Below the pieces are notes generated by a model. That model was not told where the DNA came from. It saw nothing but the letters and a program-made list of their open reading frames with translations, and made no database searches. Shown piece by piece: positions 58,070 to 64,000 of a DNA stretch of 64,000 nt. The stretch spans positions 1 to 64,000 of the forward strand of contig NZ_VCKZ01000004.1 of NCBI RefSeq assembly GCF_005889745.1, given 5' to 3'. Source of the DNA: Actinomadura geliboluensis (GTDB lineage: Bacteria > Actinomycetota > Actinomycetes > Streptosporangiales > Streptosporangiaceae). Each line of letters opens with the position of its first letter. Position 1 is the stretch's first letter. Position numbers and translations under genes: made by a program.

Positions 58070-58450
58070 GTGCGGAGCGCCCAGGAACGCCGCCTTCGGG
58101 TGGCCCTGCTCGTGGTGGGGATCGGCTTTGCCGTCGGGGTGTACCCACTGATCAACCTATGGCAGGCCGGTTTTCGCTGGGGACCTGAACAGCCTGAGTA
58201 CGAGCAGATGATCGCGGTGATCTACACCGTGCTCGGGATCTTCCTGATGCGAGCCTCGCGCGACCCGCTCGACCATCTGTCTCTGATCTGGTTCACCGTG
58301 TGGTCCAGCCTCGCCCACGCCGCCGTCATGGCTGTGCACGCCGCGATGGACCTCAGCGAATGGGGCCATCTGGTCGGCGACGTCCCCGCGCTGGTGATCG
58401 TGGCCGTGGTCCTTGCCGTGCTCAGTCCCCGCCGATCGCCCTCTCCATGA
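58070..58450 (+). CDS. DUF6632-type membrane protein
   Basis: 126 residues, four helices. The segment WQAGFRWGPEQPEYEQMIAV and IYTVLGIFLMRASRDPLDHL is the family core. Function unknown. Start GTG 58070 gives a 4-bp gap to the AhpD-like gene. Confidence 0.8.
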   Translation: MRSAQERRLRVALLVVGIGFAVGVYPLINLWQAGFRWGPEQPEYEQMIAVIYTVLGIFLMRASRDPLDHLSLIWFTVWSSLAHAAVMAVHAAMDLSEWGHLVGDVPALVIVAVVLAVLSPRRSPSP

Positions 58451-58475
58451 GCACGCCGGTGCAAGGCGGTTGGCC

Positions 58476-58751
58476 TCAGCAGATCTCGGGCAGTTCGGCG
58501 CTTGTTGCGGCGGCGGCCAGGAGGGGAGTGGCTACGGCGGCTGTGACGAAGACCGAAGCGGCGTCCGGACGACGCGGCGCGGGCCCCGCCGCTCCCGATA
58601 TCGGCGATGAAGGTGCCGGCCAGAGCCGCGACCCAGCAGGCGATGGTGATCCCCGGATGCAGGCGGGGCGCCGGAGCCGGTCGAGAGCGGGTCCCGCCAG
58701 GCAGCCGAGCAAGACCGCCGACGAGACCAGGCCGATCACCAGATAGATCAC
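58476..58751 (-). pseudogene. Internally deleted M56 protease copy
   Basis: Begins MIYLVIGLVSSAVLLGCLAG and PALDRLRRP, matching MVYLVITLVFTAVLLGCLAG of M56 protease 2. After a frameshift and a large internal deletion it resumes with AVATPLLAAAATSAELPEIC, matching ATPLLVAAATIVQLSEIC. The zinc-binding HExxH core is gone. Confidence 0.8.
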
Positions 58752-58842
58752 GCCGTCACGCTTTCTGCTCGCCAAGTGCGTCGGTGCAGGGCCTCCAGCA
58801 GGTGGCGGACGTCATCCGGGGCACGCTCTCTGCGAATCTCTC
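58748..58842 (-). pseudogene. C-terminal remnant of a BlaI repressor copy
   Basis: The frame ending at 58748 reads RAPDDVRHLLEALHRRTWRA, matching AVPPEDARHLLDALRRRT of blaI-2; the preceding RFAE is in a different frame. The N-terminal DNA-binding domain is missing and replaced by IS110-type sequence. Confidence 0.7.
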
Positions 58843-58896
58843 CACCAGAGCGACATTGTGGTGTCGCTCCGCCCAGTCGATCCCGCAGGTCACCTT
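58843..58896 (-). mobile_element. IS110-family transposase N-terminal scrap
   Basis: Encodes KVTCGIDWAERHHNVALV, the start of the DEDD domain of IS110-type transposases, joined directly to the BlaI remnant. Confidence 0.65.
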
Positions 58897-59277
58897 CGAC
58901 CGCTGTGCTCCTTCCGAGGAGTTGGTGCAGCTCAGAGCCGCGCAGGGGCACGCCACGCCCCAATGAGAGAATTCGACGGCTCGACTCCGACCAGCAGTTC
59001 GTGGCCCCAGCCCGCCGCAGGGGCCACGCTCTTCGGTGAGGGCTCAAGACCCTGGTCAACCGGGTGGTGTTCCCCGTGGGCGGCTCAGAACACGATCTCT
59101 GCCGAGGTCGTCGGCGCGATGGGTGGTGAATTGAGAGCACCGGGCCGCAGCCGCCTAAAGGGAGAACGTTACGTCCGAGGACTCCCGAGGCGTCTCCCGG
59201 CACCCTTCGACCACCAGTGGGCCGCGATCGTCCGCCTCGTCGGGCGGTGCTGATTGGGCAGAATCTCAATGGATGTG
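58897..59277. other. Debris region between IS110 pieces
   Basis: No frame with domain or ribosome site; no operator or hairpin noted. Probably degraded mobile-element and duplicate-locus sequence. Confidence 0.4.
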
Positions 59278-59735
59278 TCAAGCCGCAGCGGTCTGATGGG
59301 TGGTGCTGGGGTGAAGGTGCGGTTTCTCTTTGGGAACCGGCACCAGACCCGCGGAGGCCAGGCGCCCAGAACTGGCGAATGCCGCCAACACATCACCGCC
59401 GGTGGCAACGATGAACTCCGCACCCAGGATGGGGCCCACGCCGGGAAGGCTCTTGATGACCTCAGCCTGCGGATGGGCGCGGAACCCTTCAGTGATCAGC
59501 TTGGTGGTGTCCCTGATCGCCCGATCCAGGTCCAAGAGCCGGCGGGCCAGACTCGCACCCAAATCGCTGTCGTCGCCTCACCGGGCAAGACGCCGTCCTG
59601 CCGGGCGGCGCTGTCCAGGGCCGCGGTGACCACCGAGGGGATCTTGCTGCTCCTGACCTCGCGTTCGGCCAGGTACTCAGCAAGCTCGTCTGCTCCGGCC
59701 GCCCGGAGTTCCGCCGGGCACCTCGCCCCAGCCAC
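59278..59735 (-). mobile_element. IS110/IS116-family transposase, frameshifted C-terminal half
   Basis: The last 94 residues (LLDLDRAIRDTTKLITEGFR, VIKSLPGVGPILGAEFIVAT, GGDVLAAFASSGRLASAGLV) are the Transposase_20 domain. The preceding portion (RAAGADELAEYLAEREVRSS, LDSAARQDGVLPGEATTAI) is in another frame, so the gene is broken; the N-terminal catalytic domain is absent. Confidence 0.8.
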
Positions 59736-59888
59736 CCCCTGACCACAGAGGGGCTGTCCGAGCCCACAGCCCCACAGCCCCTCCACAAGATCTTCAGCAG
59801 TCTTCTAGCCGACGTCCACTCGCTGATCGTCAAAATGAAGATCAAGAAGAAGCTGCTCCGACTATGCACAGCATTCGGGCCTTGGGGC

Positions 59889-61031
59889 CTACCCGTCGGC
59901 CGCCGCGTCCTTCAGATATTCGCGCACTGCGGCGAGCAGTTGGGGTATCTCGTGCGCGACATCCAGTTGGTGCTGACCGTACATGAGGACGTCGTGAGTC
60001 AGCAGTCGTCGCTGATCGAAGATCGTCAAAGCATCTGGATCAGGCTTCTTGTGCACCCGGCCCAGCGTGCGATCCTCGATGTGTTCATAGGCGTTGCGGA
60101 TTTCGTGCAGGGCTGGCCAACTGGTGGTCACCTGAGCTGGGACAGGCACAGAACATCCGATCGAATTCGCGGCCTGACGTACCATGTCGACCGCCCTGCC
60201 CAGAGCGATCACGGCCATCTCTACCGCACCGATCAGGTCGAACAACTTCCGCCTGATCTCTGGGCCTCCCAGCCCGTCCCGCTTGAGTTCGCCACGCCGA
60301 TCTTCCATCACCATGAGAAGACGGTTCGCGGTATCGAGGCGGCGCGCAGCGGCCAGCAGGTAACGGGTCCTGGTCGCGTCGTGCGCTTCTCCGATGCTCA
60401 GCCAGGTCCACAGCACGGGGGTGAGCGGGACGTGTCCGGATGCTGTCGCGCTTTCCTGACTATCGATGTGATCCAGCTCTACGGTGACATCCGCCAGTTG
60501 TAGCTGGTCACCTGGCCTGACATGGACCCGCTGCCCAGTGTCGAGTTCCCCGAACCGGAGAGTACGCGCCAGCACTCGACCCGGCTCTGTTCTCACCGGG
60601 ACGATCCGGCAGCCGAACAGGAATTGCTCCGGCGAACCGGGGGTAGGGCTGGTGTTGAGGCCGACATGCGATACGGCTTGCATCACGGTCAACTCGTCGC
60701 CGTCATATAGTGGCACGCGCTCCGCCTCTGGCTCTCCCGGATCCAGTTGCCGCAGAAGAACCCGGGAGCCGTCCCTCTCGACCAGCCGCACCTGTACAGG
60801 CTCGCTGGCATTCGCCAGGCGGATGGTGGCCAGGAACGCCAGAGGTGTTTGCGGATCTGCGGCACTCTCCTGCCCCGTTGTAGCTGACCAGACGAAGGTC
60901 CGGCCGTCGCGTTGCTCGAAGACGACGGCATGGGCCGAGGTGGGCACCGCCTGCTGCGCTAAGCCTTCGATTGTCTCGGCGGAGGTTGCAGCATCACCAG
61001 CGTTCACCCGAACATTCTGCCGGAGGATCAC
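59889..61031 (-). CDS. Large unrecognised protein with a HEPN-like RNxxxH motif
   Basis: 380 residues, no signal or membrane segment. The first 200 residues are mixed beta/alpha and unrecognised (VPLYDGDELTVMQAVSHVGL; RVHVRPGDQLQLADVTVELD). The last 170 are helical: TRYLLAAARRLDTANRLLMV, LIGAVEMAVIALGRAVDMVR, then LHEIRNAYEHIEDRTLGRVH. RNAYEH fits the Arg-x4-His motif with a polar residue after Arg used by HEPN RNases, and the following acid/Arg pattern resembles HEPN families with RN..EH.DER. The GTG start lacks a clear ribosome site. Function unknown. Confidence 0.6.
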   Translation of the reverse strand: MILRQNVRVNAGDAATSAETIEGLAQQAVPTSAHAVVFEQRDGRTFVWSATTGQESAADPQTPLAFLATIRLANASEPVQVRLVERDGSRVLLRQLDPGEPEAERVPLYDGDELTVMQAVSHVGLNTSPTPGSPEQFLFGCRIVPVRTEPGRVLARTLRFGELDTGQRVHVRPGDQLQLADVTVELDHIDSQESATASGHVPLTPVLWTWLSIGEAHDATRTRYLLAAARRLDTANRLLMVMEDRRGELKRDGLGGPEIRRKLFDLIGAVEMAVIALGRAVDMVRQAANSIGCSVPVPAQVTTSWPALHEIRNAYEHIEDRTLGRVHKKPDPDALTIFDQRRLLTHDVLMYGQHQLDVAHEIPQLLAAVREYLKDAAADG

Positions 61032-61326
61032 TGCGGCCCCGAACTAGTTTTTAGATCACTTACCGCCTCGGGTGCGGCCTGACCCGTAGCCGATTGCCTG
61101 GCGAGATGGGGAGTGACGTGATTCGCACCTGATGTCCGGTTACGCCCTCGCTCTCGGGCGAGTGTGGGGGAGGAGCCGAGCGCACGCCGATTTACCGGAG
61201 ATGTGCAGTTTGGTGCTGGTGGGCGATGTTCAATCGGCGAGTTGTAGGCCTGCTCCGGGATGTCGGCTCGGAGGGTGAGATCCGCCATGATCGCGCACGG
61301 GCCCAGTGATGGAACCAGTGATAGAA
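61032..61326. other. Intergenic region upstream of 61031
   Basis: No gene. One small hairpin (CCCTCGC with GCGAG-like arms) occurs near 61145-61162; no operator of the classes described here. Confidence 0.4.
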
Positions 61327-61349
61327 GATCTTGGTGTTTGTCCAAGATC
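61327..61349 (-). terminator. Hairpin after tRNA-Gly
   Basis: GATCTTGG and CCAAGATC arms with a 7-nt loop, 32 bp beyond the encoded CCA of the tRNA. Confidence 0.6.
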
Positions 61350-61381
61350 GGTGTGCCATGGCCTCTGACCTGGGGAAACGT

Positions 61382-61455
61382 TGGAGCGGGCGACGGGAAT
61401 CGAACCCGCGTAGCCAGTTTGGAAGACTGGGGCTCTACCATTGAGCTACGCCCGC
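61382..61455 (-). tRNA. tRNA-Gly(TCC)
   Basis: Minus-strand cloverleaf: acceptor GCGGGCG / CGCCCGC, D-arm GCTCAATGGTAGAGC, anticodon loop CTTCCAA (TCC), T-arm CGGGTTCGATTCCCG, discriminator T and an encoded CCA (61382-61384). Confidence 0.95.
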
Positions 61456-61556
61456 GGGCGGATGGAGAGCCTCGGGGGTCTCGATCGCCAACCCGTAGCG
61501 TACAGGGTTTCGGGGACGGGTGGAGACGGTGGTCGGCCGCCGGACGGTCTCCCCGG

Positions 61557-61630
61557 TCGGGCTGGCGGGATTCGAACCCACGACCCCTGGCACCCAAAGC
61601 CAGTGCGCTACCAAACTGCGCTACAGCCCG
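61557..61630 (-). tRNA. tRNA-Pro(TGG)
   Basis: Minus-strand cloverleaf: acceptor CGGGCTG / CAGCCCG, D-arm GCGCAGTTTGGTAGCGC, anticodon loop TTTGGGT (TGG), T-arm GTGGGTTCGAATCCCGC, discriminator A. CCA is not encoded. Confidence 0.95.
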
Positions 61631-61693
61631 CACATCACCGCTGATCGCGATGACGGGGAGAAGTCTAGTCCTGATCAGACCCTGGTCGCTCGC

Positions 61694-64000
61694 CTAGCCG
61701 AGGAGGGCGCGGGCTTCGGCCGCGGCCGTGGCGATCGCGTGCGGGAGCTTCTCGGGGTGGCGGCCGCCCGCGTTCGCGATCCTGCCCTTGCCGCCGGCGC
61801 CGCCGCCCAGCTCTTGGGCGGCGCTGGTCAGGAGGTCGCGTGCCGTGATGTCGAGGTCCGTGCCCACTGCCGCGACCAGTGCGGTTTTGTCGTTGGCGGT
61901 GGTGCCCAGGATCACTACGCCGCGCGGGGTGAGGACGTCGGTCGCGATGGTGCGGAGGTCGCTGGGGGTTAGGCCGGGGATCGTTTGGGCCAGGAGCCAG
62001 CCGTTGGGGTGAGGTTCCTTGTGGGGGGTGAGGTGCTGGGCCTGGACGCGCAGGTTCGTTCTGTGGAGTTCCTCTAGTTCGCGTTGGGTCGCCGCGAGGG
62101 TTTCCAGGCGCTGGCGGAGGCGGTCTGGTGCTTCGTTGGGGTGGACGTTCAGGAGCGCCGCCAGTTCGTTGAGCAGGTGGGTCTGGTGGTCGTAGTGGCG
62201 GAGGGCGTCGGGGCCGGTGAGCGCTTCGATGCGGCGCAGGCCCGTGCCTATGGACGATTCGCCGACGATGTGGACGGGGCCCGCCTGCGAGCCGTGGCCG
62301 ACGTGGGTGCCGCCGCACAGTTCGCGGGACGCGTCACCGATGTCGACTACGCGGACGTCGTCGTTGTACTTCTCGCCGAACATCGCCAGCGCTCCTGCCT
62401 TTTTCGCTGAGGAGCGGCTGGTTTCCCAGACGCGCACTTCGGGGTCGTCCAGGAGGTAGTCGTTGACGAGGGTCTGGACGGGGACGGTGTCGACGGGGGA
62501 GAAGTGCGCGAAGTCGAAGCGCAGGCGGCCGGGTTCGACGCGGGAGCCGCGCTGGGTCGCGTGGTCGCCGAGGAGGCGGCGCAGCATCGCGTGCAGGACG
62601 TGGGTCGCGCTGTGGGAGCGCGCGGTGGCCGCGCGCCGGTCGCCGTCGATGGACGCCTCCGCCTCGTCGCCGGGGCGCAGCTCGCCGTTCAGGACGCGGA
62701 CGGTGTGGACGTGGAGGCCGTCCAGTCCTAGTTGGGTGTCGAGGACGTGCAGGGTCGCGCCGGTGGTGCGGATCATTCCGGTGTCGCCGACCTGGCCGCC
62801 CGACTCCGCGTAGAACGGGCTGCGGGTCAGGATCACGTCGATCTCGTCGCCCTCGTGCGCGCTCGGGAGTTCCCCGGTGGGGTCGAGGAGCGCGGTGATG
62901 CGTGTTTCCGCTGTTTCGGTGTGGTGGCCGACGAAGTCCGTGAGGCCGTGGCGCGCGGTGATGCGGCGGTAGTGGTCCTGGCGTGCGACCGTGTCGCCCT
63001 TGCGGTCCTGGCCGGCCCGGTGCGCCTGGCGGCGCTGCCGGTCGAGGAGTTCGGCGAATTCGTCCTCGTCGACGGTGAGGCCCGCGGAGCGCGCCGCGTC
63101 GATGGTCAGGTCGATCGGGAAGCCGTAGGTGTCGTGCAGTTCGAACGCCGTGCGGCCGGAGATCGTGGACGTGGCGCGGGTGATCGCCGTGTCGAGGAGG
63201 CGGGTGCCCTGGCGGAGCGTGCGGCCGAACGCCTCTTCCTCGGAGGTGACCACCTGGCGGATGAGGTCCGACTGCGGCGCCAGTTCCGGGTAGGTGCCGA
63301 CGACGCTGGACGTCAGGTCCGGGAGCGCGGGGTCGATGCCGAGGCGGCGCGCGTGCCTGATCGCGCGGCGCATCAGGCGGCGCAGGACGTAGCCGCGGCC
63401 GTCGCGGGCGGGCAGGACGCCGTCCGCGATGAGGAACGCGATCGAGCGGGAGTGCTCGGTGACGACGCGGAAGGACGTCGAGTCGTCGCTTCCGTCGCGG
63501 CCGGGGTAGGCGCGTCCCGCCCTTTCCTGGACGAGGCGGAGGGTCGGCGAAAGGAGGTCGGTTTCGCAGACGGTGTCGACGCCCTGCAATATCGCGGCGA
63601 GGCGGTCGAGGCCGAGGCCGGTGTCGATGTTCCGCGCCGGGAGTTCGCCCAGGATCGGGTAATCGTCCTTACCCGATCCTTCGCCGCGGAGGTTCTGCAT
63701 GAAGACCAGGTTCCAGAGTTCCTGGTAGCGCTCGCCGTCCACGGCCGGGCCGCCTTCGCGGCCGAAGGACGGGCCCCGGTCGTAGTGGAGTTCGGACGAC
63801 GGTCCGCACGGGCCGGGTATGCCCATCGACCAGTAGTTGTCCTCCATGCCCAGCCGCTGGATGCGGTCGGACGGGACGCCGATGCGCCGCCACAGGCGGT
63901 GCGCTTCGTCGTCGTCGCGGTAGACGGTGACCCAGAGGCGTTCCGGGTCGAGGTCGTAGTGGCGCGTGAACAGTTCCCACGCCCAGGTGATCGCCTCTTC
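61694..64000 (-). CDS. alaS: Alanyl-tRNA synthetase, partial (N-terminus beyond window)
   Basis: 769 residues are inside the window. The class II core is seen in MEDNYWSMGIPGPCGPSSEL and RGYVLRRLMRRAIRHARRLG. The editing domain has HSATHVLHAMLRRLLG (HxxxH) and CGGTHVGHGSQAGPV (Cys/His zinc motif), and the C-Ala domain ends GKGRIANAGGRHPEKLPHAI. It charges tRNA-Ala and hydrolyses mischarged Ser/Gly. The stop at 61694 is about 64 bp upstream of tRNA-Pro on the same strand. Confidence 0.97.
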   Translation of the reverse strand, partial: EEAITWAWELFTRHYDLDPERLWVTVYRDDDEAHRLWRRIGVPSDRIQRLGMEDNYWSMGIPGPCGPSSELHYDRGPSFGREGGPAVDGERYQELWNLVFMQNLRGEGSGKDDYPILGELPARNIDTGLGLDRLAAILQGVDTVCETDLLSPTLRLVQERAGRAYPGRDGSDDSTSFRVVTEHSRSIAFLIADGVLPARDGRGYVLRRLMRRAIRHARRLGIDPALPDLTSSVVGTYPELAPQSDLIRQVVTSEEEAFGRTLRQGTRLLDTAITRATSTISGRTAFELHDTYGFPIDLTIDAARSAGLTVDEDEFAELLDRQRRQAHRAGQDRKGDTVARQDHYRRITARHGLTDFVGHHTETAETRITALLDPTGELPSAHEGDEIDVILTRSPFYAESGGQVGDTGMIRTTGATLHVLDTQLGLDGLHVHTVRVLNGELRPGDEAEASIDGDRRAATARSHSATHVLHAMLRRLLGDHATQRGSRVEPGRLRFDFAHFSPVDTVPVQTLVNDYLLDDPEVRVWETSRSSAKKAGALAMFGEKYNDDVRVVDIGDASRELCGGTHVGHGSQAGPVHIVGESSIGTGLRRIEALTGPDALRHYDHQTHLLNELAALLNVHPNEAPDRLRQRLETLAATQRELEELHRTNLRVQAQHLTPHKEPHPNGWLLAQTIPGLTPSDLRTIATDVLTPRGVVILGTTANDKTALVAAVGTDLDITARDLLTSAAQELGGGAGGKGRIANAGGRHPEKLPHAIATAAAEARALLG

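Noticed and set aside
1-64000. CRISPR array or rRNA genes
   Set aside because: No regularly spaced direct repeats and no rRNA-like sequence were seen.

Overview
The window is GC-rich DNA from an actinomycete. High third-position GC, frequent GTG/TTG starts, Tat and lipoprotein signals, VanW/VanY and NlpC/P60 envelope enzymes, several c-di-AMP (ydaO-type) riboswitches in front of cell-wall hydrolases and AbiJ-like genes point to the Streptosporangiales/Thermomonosporaceae/Streptomyces side of the phylum. That placement is an inference. Most of the window reads as an accessory stress and envelope region. The right edge is core-like: a partial alaS plus tRNA-Pro and tRNA-Gly.

Layout. 1-10 kb: end of an NlpC/P60 gene, a small excisionase-type HTH, an AbiJ-like gene with a premature stop, a DUF305 protein, a Tat-exported amidase, an orphan c-di-AMP riboswitch, a DUF6153-like membrane protein, a PLP synthase coupled to an MFS exporter, and an Abi_C-type protein. 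10-23 kb: riboswitch-controlled VanY-type carboxypeptidase, DUF305/DUF6153 pair, NlpC/P60 hydrolase, YibE/F protein, DUF302 protein, small membrane proteins, a BNR lipoprotein and multicopper oxidase pair, another DUF6153-like protein, and a coiled-coil secreted protein. 23-34 kb: a sialidase-fold protein, three SAM methyltransferases, two BlaI-M56 (BlaR-like) sensor pairs, an NlpC/P60 hydrolase under a riboswitch, VanW, and a CPVC membrane protein. 34-46 kb: AraC/MFS pair, a CsoR-box MFS, and a reduced complex I operon (nuoA-X-H-J-K-L-M-N). 46-50 kb: DUF2752 protein, a third BlaI-M56 pair, CcdA, CsoR. 50-59 kb: TetR/MFS pair, CopZ, FAD reductase, NmtR-like repressor with P1B-4 ATPase, a CsoR-box AhpD-like/DUF6632 pair, and a decayed duplicate of the BlaI-M56-NlpC locus with IS110 debris. 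59-64 kb: HEPN-like protein, tRNA-Gly, tRNA-Pro, alaS.

The feature that ties the window together is regulatory. About fourteen copies of a 21-bp dyad, (T/A)CTACTA-N7-TAGTAGA, and five copies of a second dyad, CTCCTAC-N5-GTAGGAG, sit directly upstream of envelope hydrolases, VanW, methyltransferases, thiol/disulfide membrane proteins, the reduced complex I operon and two of the blaI genes. These look like operators of the three BlaI-family repressors encoded here. I read this as a dense, locally clustered BlaR/BlaI-type envelope-stress regulon with two operator specificities, partly layered with c-di-AMP riboswitches. Six 15-bp TACCCC-N3-GGGGTA boxes form a second, copper-type CsoR circuit in the right half.

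The region is also decaying. There is a premature stop (2703), a TG-repeat frameshift (17924), a 2-nt deletion (52242), a duplicate locus in ruins (56.9-58.9 kb) and broken IS110 pieces.
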